64,000 nt of DNA from Pyrinomonadaceae bacterium (GTDB taxonomy: Bacteria; Acidobacteriota; Blastocatellia; Pyrinomonadales; Pyrinomonadaceae), in assembly GCA_021463165.1 (NCBI GenBank), contig JAJTWY010000002.1:186001-250000 (forward strand), written 5' to 3'. A program made the position numbers and the translations under genes. Positions 1 to 9,455 of the stretch are shown here, piece after piece. A model generated the notes under the pieces. That model saw only the letters and a program-made list of their open reading frames with translations. It was not told the DNA's origin and did not search any database. The number at the start of each line of letters is the position of its first letter. Position 1 is the stretch's first letter.

Positions 1-246
1 AAACTTGACCGTCGTTTTGGCCGGGATCTTGATAACAGCTCCCGTCGCTGGGTTTCGACCTTCGCGCGCCTTGCGGGCAGTCTTTTTCAGTTTGCCAAAA
101 CCGGGCAGGGTAAACTCACCGTTCTTCTTAACTTCGCTTGTCGCGAGAGCTGCAAGTGCGTCAAAGAGTGCCTTGACATCCGATTTCTTAGCACCGGTCG
201 ATTCAGCCAAGCTGCTGATGATCTCAGTCTGTGTCATACGAGCCAT
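1..246 (-). CDS. HU-family DNA-binding protein (C-terminus outside window)
   Basis: The reverse complement starts with ATG at 246 and reads MARMTQTEIISSLAEST, a typical HU/IHF start, followed by a lysine-rich helical part and the family core around EFTLPGFGKL (residues ~45-54). HU is a small basic dimeric protein that bends and compacts DNA. Eighty-two codons are visible and the frame runs off the left edge, so the end of the DNA-binding arm is missing. A strong Shine-Dalgarno GGAGG (complement of 259-263) lies about 12 bases upstream of the ATG and supports this start. The gene lies downstream of tRNA-Pro on the same strand. Confidence 0.93.
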   Translation of the reverse strand, partial: MARMTQTEIISSLAESTGAKKSDVKALFDALAALATSEVKKNGEFTLPGFGKLKKTARKAREGRNPATGAVIKIPAKTTVKF

Positions 247-365
247 AATTGTAAATAACCTCCAGTTGGTTGTAGTTTAAAAAGTAAATTTTCAGTAAAT
301 CTTTGCCTAAAATCGTGGAACAAGGCAAAACCCAGGGGAAAACCTATCGAATCGAGATAAGAGGT

Positions 366-442
366 TGGTCGGGGCAGCAGGATTCGAACTTGCGACCTCT
401 CGCTCCCAAAGCGAGCGCACTGCCAGGCTGTGCTATGCCCCG
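366..442 (-). tRNA. tRNA-Pro (anticodon UGG)
   Basis: The minus strand folds as a complete cloverleaf. The acceptor stem pairs CGGGGCA with TGCCCCG, followed by discriminator A and an encoded CCA end. The anticodon arm is CTCGC-TTTGGGA-GCGAG, which puts TGG at positions 34-36, and the T arm carries the usual GTTCGAATC loop. UGG reads proline codons. The gene lies between rdgB and the HU gene, all on the minus strand. Length is 77 nt including CCA. Confidence 0.96.
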
Positions 443-479
443 TCTATCTCAACGAATCAACGAATCCAAGTCTCGAATT

Positions 480-1112
480 CTAAGCGTCCGAACACGCTGG
501 GTCAAGTCGAACGGCCTCAAAATCCCGTAAAAATGGGATTATTTCTTGAAATGCCTTGGCCCGATGGCTTATCGCCCGCTTCACCGACGGACTCAGTTCG
601 GCAAAGGTCTTGTCATAACCGTCCGGAATAAACAGCGGGTCGTAGCCGAAACCTCCCATTCCTCTAGGAGTTTCGGCCAGAACCCCATCGCATACGCCCT
701 CCGCCGTGAATAGGATCTCCCCATTGGGCGAGGCAAAGGCGATCGAACAAACGAAACGGCCCCTTCTATCCACGGCTTTCGTATCAGCCATCTCATCGAG
801 CAATAGACGGATCTTTTCAGGAAAACTGGTTCCGTCACCGCCATAACGTGCCGAGAGAACCCCCGGCCGGCCGCCAAGTGCCATAACTTCCAGTCCGGAA
901 TCGTCGGCCAGCGCCCAACAGCCGGTTTGCAGAGCATAGGCAACCGCCTTCAGTTCCGCGTTTGCGGCAAAGGTCGTCCCGGTTTCCTCGACCTCCTCGA
1001 TCCCCGGCCGGTCTGCGAGGCTGATAAGGTCTATCGACGATCCGGCTAGCAGTTCGGACAATTCACTGACCTTACCCGGGTTATTTGTTGCTATAAGTAT
1101 CTGTTTCCGCAT
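480..1112 (-). CDS. rdgB: Non-canonical purine NTP pyrophosphatase, RdgB/HAM1 family
   Basis: This enzyme hydrolyses XTP, dITP and ITP to monophosphates so that deaminated purines are not built into DNA or RNA. The 210-residue product has the family hallmarks in order: an N-terminal ATNNPGK substrate loop (residues ~8-14), the metal-site motif LADDSGLE near residue 68, GGFGYDPLF near 150 and a C-terminal [10 protein letters not shown]. Length is normal for the family (about 190-210). Start taken at the ATG at 1112. The reading frame ends about 40 bases before the tRNA-Pro gene on the same strand. Confidence 0.95.
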   Translation of the reverse strand: MRKQILIATNNPGKVSELSELLAGSSIDLISLADRPGIEEVEETGTTFAANAELKAVAYALQTGCWALADDSGLEVMALGGRPGVLSARYGGDGTSFPEKIRLLLDEMADTKAVDRRGRFVCSIAFASPNGEILFTAEGVCDGVLAETPRGMGGFGYDPLFIPDGYDKTFAELSPSVKRAISHRAKAFQEIIPFLRDFEAVRLDPACSDA

Positions 1113-1253
1113 TTGAACCAGCTATCCGACGATCGCTAACGGGCATTTTTCTATTGCCAAGTCTCGTCCGCAAGGAGTATAAAATATATAGCGGCCTTCC
1201 CCGCCGCATCCCGACCTTTCCGCTCCAACAAGAGGAAATCCCTTCTGACAGGT

Positions 1254-2534
1254 GTGTTTGTAGAACAACAGGTGGAAGTTCATTCCGAAAATCAAATCGC
1301 AGGCGTTCCTCGCGGCGCGACTATTGACCGCGCTCATACTACGGCCGTTGAGCTCGGCATCTGGCTTTCCGGCATTGAGAGCTTCCTTGCCTCTGCACAT
1401 CCCTTCAACGATCTTCGCGATCCGCGCCAACGGACCGATTCTTCAAAGGAATTCGGACTTCTACACGCCGGACTGCAGCGCTCCTCTGTTCTGACACTGA
1501 GACTCGCTAGTTTTTCAAACATCTCGACCGGCATCGACCCAAACGGGTTACGAGACCTCTCAACAGCCCTCCGCGAAATACAACTTCTATCAGAAGGTCT
1601 GATCGCATCTCCTTCGCTGGGCCCAAGCGAGTGGCGAGCCTGGGCCGCCCTGCTTCGCAGCCGATTCGCGGGCCTGCCGGCCTATCGTTCGATTATCCGG
1701 TACGCGGAAGCCGACGGCCGTGAAAACCTTCCCGGTATCCTGAAAGACCTTGCTTTCAATCAAAGCTTCCTTAGCCCGGAACACACGGAACTCGCGCTCG
1801 CCCTGCCGAAGTTTGCTGTCGTAATGAAATGGCTCGACGTTGTCGGGCGAATGCTCAAGGCCGACGAGCCCCTCAAGCCGGCCCTGTTGATCTTCGCCCG
1901 CGTAAATGAGCAGATATTTGAGCTGACCAGTTACGTCAACAACCGTCTCGAACGGTTTCCCGACGAGGAGGCTGACCTCTTTGCTTCGCTTGATGCTGCC
2001 TCGTATACGGCGTCGATCGAACTCAAGAAAGTGTACTCCCAGGAGCTTGCGGGTGTGGCCGCCATGAGGCCTACGCCGTCGATATACGCCCGGATCGAAA
2101 CCGCTCATTCCTTGCTTAAAGAGGGTTTCGAACAGATACTCGCCGGCTTTGCTCGCCTGATCGACCCCGATACCGACGTTTTCACCCTTTTTCCGGACTT
2201 TCATATCAAGCTCGAACAATCGATAACCCTCAGGCAGGAGCTCTGGGACATCACCAGACTGGTCCAGACTGCCGAGTCGAAACCGAACAAGGCCGAGATC
2301 GAGAAGATGCAAGCCGAACTTCGGCGTTTTCTCGGCGGCACGGTCAAATTCCTTTTCTACAAGGACACCGAGACCGTCGAGCGTTTTGCCGAAGAGATAC
2401 TTGTGACAAAACAGAACAAGGACCTTGTCCCGATCCTTCACCGTTTCGGAGCGTATCTGGAAACTTTGTTCGGCCAGGTTTGCCTTCGTGCGGTCCTCGA
2501 AAGACATCCCTTCGCTTCGAACGGCGATATTTAG
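1254..2534 (+). CDS. Hypothetical protein, mostly helical
   Basis: I do not recognise this 426-residue protein. The frame begins at a GTG (MFVEQQVEVH) and has no convincing Shine-Dalgarno sequence; a later start is possible. No signal peptide or membrane segment is visible. Composition suggests an all-helical cytoplasmic protein with many Leu/Ala/Glu-rich stretches and a charged segment around AESKPNKAEIEKMQAEL (residues ~340-357). It is the only plus-strand gene in the first 6 kb. Downstream lies a short inverted repeat and then the convergent ybbP-like gene. The long open frame with typical codon use supports a real gene; the function is unknown. Confidence 0.75.
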   Translation: MFVEQQVEVHSENQIAGVPRGATIDRAHTTAVELGIWLSGIESFLASAHPFNDLRDPRQRTDSSKEFGLLHAGLQRSSVLTLRLASFSNISTGIDPNGLRDLSTALREIQLLSEGLIASPSLGPSEWRAWAALLRSRFAGLPAYRSIIRYAEADGRENLPGILKDLAFNQSFLSPEHTELALALPKFAVVMKWLDVVGRMLKADEPLKPALLIFARVNEQIFELTSYVNNRLERFPDEEADLFASLDAASYTASIELKKVYSQELAGVAAMRPTPSIYARIETAHSLLKEGFEQILAGFARLIDPDTDVFTLFPDFHIKLEQSITLRQELWDITRLVQTAESKPNKAEIEKMQAELRRFLGGTVKFLFYKDTETVERFAEEILVTKQNKDLVPILHRFGAYLETLFGQVCLRAVLERHPFASNGDI

Positions 2535-2540
2535 CTCATA

Positions 2541-2634
2541 GCCGAAAAGACGCAGAGCCGCAAAATTAAGGAAGAAATTACTAACCAATTCTTTCCCATG
2601 CGTCCCGGCACCTTTGCGTCTTCGTGCTGAAAAG
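2541..2634. repeat. Imperfect inverted repeat of the ACGCAGAG/CGCAAA type
   Basis: Between two convergent genes, GAAAAGACGCAGAG (from ~2544) and CTTTGCGTCTTCGTGC (from ~2612) are near-complementary arms (about 12 of 15 positions) around a ~55-base spacer. A similar but not identical inverted repeat lies at 29074-29184. Such CACAGAG/GCAGAG-rich arms resemble dispersed intergenic repeats seen in many environmental bacterial genomes (recollection, not checked). A role as bidirectional transcript end is possible. Confidence 0.45.
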
Positions 2635-2664
2635 ATCATCTTTTTCTTTGCGCCAATAATAAAC

Positions 2665-5193
2665 TCACTGTGACCTCAAGGTTGCGAGCGGCTTTCGAAA
2701 CAGAACGTCAAAACTCGCTGCAACGCCAACAAAGGTTACCAACACTGCCGTTACAAGAACCCCGAGACCGGCGATAACGGGATCAAATACCCAGTCAATC
2801 TTCATCAGGAACCTCGATACGAGATAGGAAAGCGTCACTCCGAACCCGCTTGCGATAATGCCCGCCAAGAGCCCCAACAGGCCGTACTCGGTAAAGAGGA
2901 TCGTTGCCAATGCTCGCCGTCTCGCGCCCAGGGTCTTCAGGATCGCGTTCTCGTAGATACGCTGTGATTTTGTCAGTGCGACCGAGCCGATCAAGATGAG
3001 GAACCCGCTGAGCAGGACGAAACTGCCGACAAAGGAGATCGCGATCACGAAATTGTTCACCAAACGATTGACCGCGGCGATAATATCGGCCACGTCGAAT
3101 ATCTGAACATTCGGAAATCTGTCCAGAATGTCCCGTTGCAGCCGCTGGCGGTCGGTGGCCGGAACATGGTTCAAGGTTGTGGCCGCAAAGCTTTGCGGCG
3201 CTTTCTCCAGCGAGCCCGGCTTGAAGACGAAAACAAAAGCGGTCCTCGCGTTCCGAACGTCGATCTTTCGGACGCTCGAAACCAGCGCAGTTATCTTGCG
3301 GCCGGAAATATCGAAGGTCATCGAATCGCCCGGCCCCACCTTGAGCGTTGAGGCCATTCGCTCGTCCACCGAGACCTCGGGCAGTTCTGGTGCCTCTCCC
3401 GGTTTCCACCAGGATCCGTCGATCACAGTCTCGTTCTCCTCGAGTGCCTCACGATATGTGATCGCAAACTCGCGGCCGATCTGTCCCTGCTGTTGGCGCA
3501 CCTCCCGCTGCTGATAGTCGATCGGCTCACCGTTCACGAATGAGATACGGGCGCGGACGGTCGGCGTTTGTTCAGGCGTTTCGCCGGTTCGTTCCTTGAT
3601 CAGCCGTGCCAAGTCCTCGATCTGGCTTCTCTGTATATCAACGAATACCAGGCTCGGCAGGCGGCGGTTGCGGGAGAAATCAAACTCGCGAACAAGGTTC
3701 GCTTGCATGATCTGTACCGTGATCACCACAAATGCGCCGAGCCCGACCGCGAGAAGTATTATCCGCGTCTGATTGCCAGGGCGGTAGAGTGAATTCACCG
3801 CCTGTCTGAATGAGAAAGAGGTCAGCACTTTTACCTTCCTCAAGAGCCATGTCAGGAGCGTCGCGGAACCATAGAGCACAAGGCCCGTCGCCGCGAGCCC
3901 ACCCAGAAAATACATTCCGACACGCACCGATCCCGCCTGCCAAACGGCAACCGCAAGGAGACCCGCTAGGCTCACTGCACCGAATATCCATTTCGTCCAG
4001 TCAAGGCGGGATAGAGCCGCATTGTTCTCATCCCGGAGGAGCAGTTTTGGTTTGATGGTCCTGATCTGCAGCAGCGGCAGAGCGGAGAACAGAAGTGAGA
4101 TCAGCACGCCCAGAATGATGCCCTGGATGGCGGTCGAAAAACTGACGGCATAACTCATCTTCTCGGGCAGATCTGCTGCAAATTGCTGTTTTGCGATGAG
4201 CAGCCCGCCCTGCGCCAGCAGAACGCCGAATAAGCTCCCAATTATGCCCAGCGTCAGGATCTGAAGCAGGTAAACGGTGATCACACGGTTCCCACCGGCA
4301 CCGAGACACTTGAGGACAGCGACCGTTTTTCGCTTTTGCTCGACAAACGCCCGAGCGACGTTCCAAACGCCGACCCCGCCGAGCACAAGGATCAAAAGGC
4401 CGGTCAGAGCGAGATAGTTCTCGGTGCGCTCGAATTGTTCGCCGAGATTCTCCTGCTGCTCGCGGTACGAGTTGACCTGGACCGTTGTACCGGTAAGGGC
4501 GGTGCGCAGCGCGCGGACAAGCTCGGTAGGATTGTCGGATGTACGGTAAAGGATCCGGCGACGGATACGACTCGTATTGCGTGTTATCCCAGCCTGATCA
4601 AAAGCCTTTTTCTCAACAAATATCCTCGAACCGAGCCGAAATCCGCTCGTTCCGCCCGGTTCCTCGTCAAATGTTCCGCGGATCTGAAATTCCGTCTCGG
4701 CGATCTTCAGCTTATCGCCGACCTTTACGTTCAATTCCTCTGTCAGGATCCGGGCGATGACCGCTCCGCTATTCTCAAGCAGCTTGAAATCAAAGGGTTC
4801 TCCGCTGGACAGCGAGAACGTCCCAACCAGCGGGAACGGCGGCTCGATCCCCTTCAGCTCGATGAATTCGAGTGCCGTGTTCGCCGGATCCGAAGGCCGT
4901 GCCATCGATGCAGTGGTTATGACCTCGTTTCGATCCTCGATGATAGGAAAAGCGGCGATCACTTCCTCGATCTTTGCGATCTCAGAAGGCGAAAAGTCGT
5001 TCGTTGACGTTACTTCCAGGTCCGCCGTCATCAAGGCCCGAGCATCATTGCCAACGACCTTGGTCAGGTTCTGAATTAGCGACCTCAGAGCAACAACCGA
5101 ACCGACACCCAACGCAATGCAGAGGAAAAAGAACAGCAGCCGCTGCCATGAGGAACGTATCTCGCGTTTTGTTAGGTTAAAGATGAATCGCAT
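2665..5193 (-). CDS. ybbP: ABC transporter permease, YbbP type (two FtsX domains)
   Basis: Large inner-membrane permease of 842 residues, close to the usual length of YbbP. It begins MRFIFNLTKREIRSSWQRL followed by the first membrane helix (residues ~20-36), a large extracytoplasmic domain, FtsX-type helices with the motif VAVLKCLGAGGNRV in the middle, a second extracytoplasmic domain, and a C-terminal FtsX block with AILKTLGARRRALATI. This two-block layout is typical of transporters that extract or move substrates from the outer leaflet. The partner ATPase is at 5454-6125, 260 bases upstream on the same strand. A GTG at 5286 would add 31 residues of poor composition, so ATG 5193 is preferred. 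Confidence 0.9.
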   Translation of the reverse strand: MRFIFNLTKREIRSSWQRLLFFFLCIALGVGSVVALRSLIQNLTKVVGNDARALMTADLEVTSTNDFSPSEIAKIEEVIAAFPIIEDRNEVITTASMARPSDPANTALEFIELKGIEPPFPLVGTFSLSSGEPFDFKLLENSGAVIARILTEELNVKVGDKLKIAETEFQIRGTFDEEPGGTSGFRLGSRIFVEKKAFDQAGITRNTSRIRRRILYRTSDNPTELVRALRTALTGTTVQVNSYREQQENLGEQFERTENYLALTGLLILVLGGVGVWNVARAFVEQKRKTVAVLKCLGAGGNRVITVYLLQILTLGIIGSLFGVLLAQGGLLIAKQQFAADLPEKMSYAVSFSTAIQGIILGVLISLLFSALPLLQIRTIKPKLLLRDENNAALSRLDWTKWIFGAVSLAGLLAVAVWQAGSVRVGMYFLGGLAATGLVLYGSATLLTWLLRKVKVLTSFSFRQAVNSLYRPGNQTRIILLAVGLGAFVVITVQIMQANLVREFDFSRNRRLPSLVFVDIQRSQIEDLARLIKERTGETPEQTPTVRARISFVNGEPIDYQQREVRQQQGQIGREFAITYREALEENETVIDGSWWKPGEAPELPEVSVDERMASTLKVGPGDSMTFDISGRKITALVSSVRKIDVRNARTAFVFVFKPGSLEKAPQSFAATTLNHVPATDRQRLQRDILDRFPNVQIFDVADIIAAVNRLVNNFVIAISFVGSFVLLSGFLILIGSVALTKSQRIYENAILKTLGARRRALATILFTEYGLLGLLAGIIASGFGVTLSYLVSRFLMKIDWVFDPVIAGLGVLVTAVLVTFVGVAASFDVLFRKPLATLRSQ

Positions 5194-5453
5194 AGGGCGA
5201 TCGGCTTTACTCGTTTCTTTTCTTTTATTTACGGCAATATCGCGGCGTTCCGCTGTCCCATGTGTCCCACCACTGTCCCACCCCACTCGCGGGACACCTT
5301 AACTCTTCTATTATCAACAGCTTACGTCTTGTTTTTACCGGCAGTTCCCCGTTTTTTTTAAAAAAACTGTAAGACAATGTATGCCGTGTGTCGTCCTGAA
5401 GACCCGCTAACCGATCCATGATGCAAGTATAGCACATTTTTGCATCTATAACA

Positions 5454-6125
5454 TCATGTGAGATCATCCCTGATCACCTCGCCGTCTGCCAGGACTATCC
5501 GCCGTTCGGCACGGGCCGCGAGCGCTGCGTCATGCGTTACGAGCACTAACGTCACGTTGTTCCTGGAATGCAGATCCTTCATCAGGTCGAAGATATGCTG
5601 TCCGTTCTTTGAGTCGAGATTGCCGGTCGGTTCGTCGGCGAGCATTATCTTTGGCGAATTGGCGAAGGCACGAGCGATGGCGATACGCTGCTGCTCACCG
5701 CCCGAAAGCTCGGCGGGATAGTGATGGCCGCGGTTCGTCAGATCGACCTGCTCGATCAGGCCGTTAGCCCGCTCGCGGACGTTATCGAGCCCAAGGATCT
5801 CCATCGGGATCAGGATATTCTCGTAGGCGGTCAGGCTCGGGATAAGGTGAAACGACTGAAAAATGAATCCGATCTTCTCGCTTCGCAGCCGGGCAAGGCC
5901 GTCCTCGGACATCGCGGTGACCTCGTCGCCATCCACACTGATGACACCCGAGCTGGGAGCGTCAAGACCGGCGATAAGACCGAGCAGCGTAGATTTGCCG
6001 CTGCCCGAGGCACCGGTCACGGCTACGAATTGTCCGGCGGCAATATCAAATGAAACATCATTGAGAATGGTCAGTTCCTCGGCGCCCGAACGGACGGTCT
6101 TGGTCACATTTTTGAGCTGGATCAT
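5454..6125 (-). CDS. ybbA: ABC transporter ATP-binding protein, YbbA/LolD type
   Basis: ATPase subunit (223 residues) for the neighbouring FtsX-type permease. Visible motifs: Walker A GASGSGKST (residues 38-46), signature LSGGEQQRIAIARA (~140-153), Walker B IMLADEPTGNLD (~160-171) and switch histidine in VLVTHD. The short length without extra domains matches the LolD/MacB/YbbA subgroup. It is divergent from the tesA-like gene at 6307 and upstream of the ybbP-like gene, the same three-gene arrangement as E. coli tesA/ybbA/ybbP (established knowledge). The actual substrate is not known. Confidence 0.93.
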   Translation of the reverse strand: MIQLKNVTKTVRSGAEELTILNDVSFDIAAGQFVAVTGASGSGKSTLLGLIAGLDAPSSGVISVDGDEVTAMSEDGLARLRSEKIGFIFQSFHLIPSLTAYENILIPMEILGLDNVRERANGLIEQVDLTNRGHHYPAELSGGEQQRIAIARAFANSPKIMLADEPTGNLDSKNGQHIFDLMKDLHSRNNVTLVLVTHDAALAARAERRIVLADGEVIRDDLT

Positions 6126-6306
6126 AACGAGAATTTAAGCATAGCGGCTGAAATGGAGTTTCGACGAGGTCGCAACCCGCCGTTTTGCCCGTCTCCCTAC
6201 GGTGTGATGAAAACCAAAACCCATCTTAGCTTGCGAAAAATACGCTAACAAGTTCCAATAAATTTGCATCAAAACCGGTCGTGACGTCGTATCAATAGTC
6301 CGGTGT

Positions 6307-7002
6307 ATGCGATCAGTAATGCGAATTTTAGCGACGATCAGTTTCACATTTCTCCTTGCCTTGATGATCGGGTGCACGGCGACCCGATCGGGTTCAAACG
6401 GCATCGATCGCTCGGCAAAACGGCTTGCGACACCGAAGAGTACGACCGACAAGCCGAAGATCATCGCGCTCGGCGACAGCCTGACGGCCGGATTCGGGCT
6501 TGCCGAAAAGGAATCCTATCCATATTTGCTTCAGGAAAAGTTGAAGGCCGATGGTTTTGATTACGAGGTGGTGAATGCAGGCGTTTCGGGCGACACATCG
6601 CTCGGCGGCCTGGAAAGGGCCGACTGGGTGCTCGAACAAGACAACGCAAAGATACTGATCCTCGAACTCGGTGCGAACGATCTGCTGCGCGGCGTGCCGG
6701 TCGCAAAAATGAAGGAGAATCTCAGCCAGATACTCCGAAAGGCCAAAGCCAGGAATCTCAAGGTCCTCCTTTGCGGAATGCTGGCTCCGCCGACGATGGG
6801 ACCGCAGTATCAGCGGGATTTTGTCGCCGCCTTTCCCGATCTTGCAGCTGAACATAAGGTTGAATTTTTGCCATTCCTACTGGAGAACGTGGCGACCGTT
6901 AAGGATCTCAATCAGGCTGACGGCATCCATCCGAATGTCGAGGGAACGAAGATAATGACCCAGAACATTTATAGGGCCCTTAACCCGCTGCTGACCAAGT
7001 AA
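6307..7002 (+). CDS. tesA: SGNH/GDSL lipase-esterase lipoprotein, TesA-like
   Basis: A 231-residue secreted esterase/lysophospholipase of the SGNH superfamily. The N-terminus is a lipoprotein signal with lipobox LMIGC (Cys23), then a short linker and the block I motif IIALGDSLTAGFG with nucleophile Ser58. Block III is LGANDLLRG and the C-terminal DGIHPN supplies the Asp/His pair. E. coli TesA is periplasmic; the lipobox here suggests membrane anchoring. The gene is divergent from the ybbA-like ATPase with about 180 bases between, so they may share a regulatory region. An internal ATG at 6319 is an alternative start. Confidence 0.9.
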   Translation: MRSVMRILATISFTFLLALMIGCTATRSGSNGIDRSAKRLATPKSTTDKPKIIALGDSLTAGFGLAEKESYPYLLQEKLKADGFDYEVVNAGVSGDTSLGGLERADWVLEQDNAKILILELGANDLLRGVPVAKMKENLSQILRKAKARNLKVLLCGMLAPPTMGPQYQRDFVAAFPDLAAEHKVEFLPFLLENVATVKDLNQADGIHPNVEGTKIMTQNIYRALNPLLTK

Positions 7003-7084
7003 CACAAGCAATTTTGCCGCGCACTCCCTGGAACCGGTGGGAAGATCCGTGCAATTCGAGGCGTCCGCAGCTAAAATTTTCTCG

Positions 7085-8287
7085 ATGAATGTTACGCATC
7101 TAGAATGTGCTCTTTGCGGGCTCACGCACGAGGCAAATACACTCCAGAACCTCTGTACTGATTGCGGCAAACCGCTTCTTGTCCGGTACGACCTCGAAAA
7201 GGCCGCGAAGGCTTTCGGTGACAGGCCGCTAGAGTGCGAGGCTTCGTTGTGGCGATACCGCGATGTCCTTCCGGTCGAAGATCCGGCGAATATCGTCACA
7301 TTTGGCGAAGGGTGGACGCCGCTCATCAAAGCGGACCGGCTGGCTGCGAGGCTGCCGGTCAGGCTGGATCTATATGTCAAAGACGAAGGGCAGAATCCGA
7401 CACAATCGTTCAAGGCCCGCGGCATGACCGCCGCTATCTCGATGGCAAAGGAGCTCGGCGCAACGAAGGTCGCCGTTCCTTCGGCAGGCAACGCGGCCGG
7501 AGCACTTGCCGCTTATGCGGCCGCAGCCGGGATGGAGGCATTCATATTCATGCCCTCTGACACGCCTCGGGCAAATATTGTCGAGTGTGAGCAGACCGGT
7601 GCCCACGTGACGCTCGTCGATGGCCTGATCACCGATTGCGGCAAAATAGTTGCGGAACGGAAAGAGGCCGAAGGCTGGTTCGATGTATCGACGCTCAAGG
7701 AGCCTTATCGGGTCGAGGGCAAGAAGACCATGGGTTACGAGTTATTCGAGCAGTTCGGAGCCGGGACGCCATTTTCCGCGGCGGCCGGCGGAAGCTCGCC
7801 GTTGCCAGATGTCATCCTCTACCCGACAGGCGGCGGCACCGGATTGATCGGGATGTGGAAGGCATTCGATGAAATGGAACAGATGGGCTGGATCGGGTCG
7901 AAACGTCCTCGTATGATCTCGGTCCAGTCGGCGACGTGCGCGCCGATCGTACGAGCGTTCGAGAAAGGAGAGCGTTTCGCTGATGAGTTCGAGAATGCCG
8001 CCACGGTCGCGTCCGGCTTGCGCGTTCCGAAGGCTGTGGGCGATTTTCTGATCCTCGATGCTGTCCGGGCTTCGGGTGGCACGGCGATAGCGGTCAATGA
8101 CGCTGAACTGGTTGCGGCCGTCAAAGAGATCGGTGCCGCGACGGGGCTTTTTGTTGCGCCCGAAGGTGCGGCGCTTCTCCCGGCACTCCGAAAACTGATC
8201 ACCCGCGAAGAGGTTTTGCCCGGGGAATCGGTGGTGCTCTTCAATATTGGATCAGGGATCAAATACCTTGAGGCCCTGCAGCATTAG
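7085..8287 (+). CDS. thrC: Threonine synthase
   Basis: PLP enzyme converting O-phosphohomoserine to threonine, cytoplasmic, last step of threonine synthesis. From ATG 7085 the protein is 400 residues and opens with a zinc-ribbon-like CALCG...CTDCG pair, as in the class with an N-terminal zinc ribbon. The PLP lysine is in [11 protein letters not shown], the phosphate loop follows in [15 protein letters not shown], and GGGTGL lies further on. A TTG/GTG extension to 7037 looks non-coding. It stands alone here; the other aspartate-family genes are at 45-62 kb. Family neighbours (cysteate synthase, threonine dehydratase) are less likely given the zinc ribbon. Confidence 0.9.
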   Translation: MNVTHLECALCGLTHEANTLQNLCTDCGKPLLVRYDLEKAAKAFGDRPLECEASLWRYRDVLPVEDPANIVTFGEGWTPLIKADRLAARLPVRLDLYVKDEGQNPTQSFKARGMTAAISMAKELGATKVAVPSAGNAAGALAAYAAAAGMEAFIFMPSDTPRANIVECEQTGAHVTLVDGLITDCGKIVAERKEAEGWFDVSTLKEPYRVEGKKTMGYELFEQFGAGTPFSAAAGGSSPLPDVILYPTGGGTGLIGMWKAFDEMEQMGWIGSKRPRMISVQSATCAPIVRAFEKGERFADEFENAATVASGLRVPKAVGDFLILDAVRASGGTAIAVNDAELVAAVKEIGAATGLFVAPEGAALLPALRKLITREEVLPGESVVLFNIGSGIKYLEALQH

Positions 8288-8353
8288 AGCCCTGCAGGTA
8301 GCCTGCACACGCCTAATTTGTTAAGATTCGCCCTTGGTTTCGGACCGCCGTAA

Positions 8354-9454
8354 ATGAACAGTCTCGTCCTCTCAAATATGCTCCATCGTCCTGCACGGAC
8401 GGCGGTTAGCATCATTGGCATCGGTATCGGCATTCTGCTGATCGTTTTCACGATCGGGCTTGCGAATGGGAGCATGCGCGAGCGCGCCGATCGGGATAAG
8501 AACGTCGGAGCTGAAATAATGTTCATGGCCGCCGGAAGCTGGGGGATGAGCGGAACGGAGCTCAGGGTACCCGTATCAATGAAAGCGGAGATCGAGAAGA
8601 TCGACGGGGTTGCGGCGGCGATACCCCTTGCCCAAAAGGGCGTTCCGGCGTCGGACGGGTTGACCGGAAACCGACTGCTCGACGGCGTGAACTTCGACGA
8701 ATACGCGGCGATGGCCGGATTGCAGATCGTACAGGGGCGAAAATTCACCGACGGAGCGGATGAGATGATGTCCGATTCTGCCTGGCTCGAACGCCGAAAG
8801 TTGAAGATCGGCGATAAATTCCAGATCTACGAACGCGACTTCACCATCGTCGGGACCTATGAGCCGAGCGCCGGTGCGAGAATAAAGATCCCCCTCTCGA
8901 CAATGCAGGCGCAGCTCGGTTCTGAGGGCAAAGCCTCAGCCTTTCTCATCAAGGTAAAGCCCGGATACAGCACCGATACGGTAGGGGCCAATATCAACGA
9001 GAAGCTTCCGGGAAACCAGATCATTCGAACGAGCGAACTGGAAGAGCTATATATGCAGGGTGTGCCGGCGTTGAACGTCTTTCTCGACGTGGTGGTCGGA
9101 GTCGCCGCGGCGATCAGCGGGCTGATCATCCTTCTCACAATGTACACGACCGTAACGGAGCGAACCCGCCAGATCGGCGTTCTGAAATCATTGGGTATGT
9201 CGAACCTGCAGATCGGCTGGACCATCGTTCAGGAGGCGATATTGCTCAGCATCGGCGGTGTTGTGTTTGGTGTGGCGACGACCTACATTCTGAAGTTTGT
9301 ACTCGCTCGCTGGACGACCCTTACCGTCGCGATCGAGCTGCAGGTCGTTCTGACGATCGTGGTCGTAGGCATCCTAAGCGGCATCATCGGCGCCCTGTAT
9401 CCGGGACTCAGGGCGGCCCGACTCGATGCGGTCGAGGCCCTTAATTACGAGTGA
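8354..9454 (+). CDS. ABC transporter permease, MacB/FtsX type
   Basis: A 366-residue inner-membrane permease: one N-terminal helix (residues ~17-37, SIIGIGIGILLIVFTIGLA), a periplasmic MacB-like domain (residues ~40-240), then three helices with the FtsX motif TERTRQIGVLKSLGMSN. It ends in ALYPGLRAARLDAVEALNYE, typical of MacB-type permeases. No ATPase gene is adjacent, so it may pair with the ybbA-like ATPase at 5.4 kb or one outside the window. It starts 66 bases after thrC and ends one base before the convergent glycosyltransferase gene. Confidence 0.9.
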   Translation: MNSLVLSNMLHRPARTAVSIIGIGIGILLIVFTIGLANGSMRERADRDKNVGAEIMFMAAGSWGMSGTELRVPVSMKAEIEKIDGVAAAIPLAQKGVPASDGLTGNRLLDGVNFDEYAAMAGLQIVQGRKFTDGADEMMSDSAWLERRKLKIGDKFQIYERDFTIVGTYEPSAGARIKIPLSTMQAQLGSEGKASAFLIKVKPGYSTDTVGANINEKLPGNQIIRTSELEELYMQGVPALNVFLDVVVGVAAAISGLIILLTMYTTVTERTRQIGVLKSLGMSNLQIGWTIVQEAILLSIGGVVFGVATTYILKFVLARWTTLTVAIELQVVLTIVVVGILSGIIGALYPGLRAARLDAVEALNYE

Positions 9455-9455
9455 G

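Noticed and set aside
1122..1430. 102-codon minus-strand frame upstream of rdgB
   Set aside because: Overlaps the plus-strand hypothetical gene and has low-complexity, shadow-like composition.
4336..5007. 223-codon plus-strand frame inside the ybbP-like gene
   Set aside because: Arg-rich composition typical of an antisense shadow in GC-rich DNA.
5225..5467. 80-codon minus-strand frame between ybbA and ybbP
   Set aside because: Overlaps the end of ybbA, has no Shine-Dalgarno and no protein-like composition; the gap is more likely a leader or promoter region.
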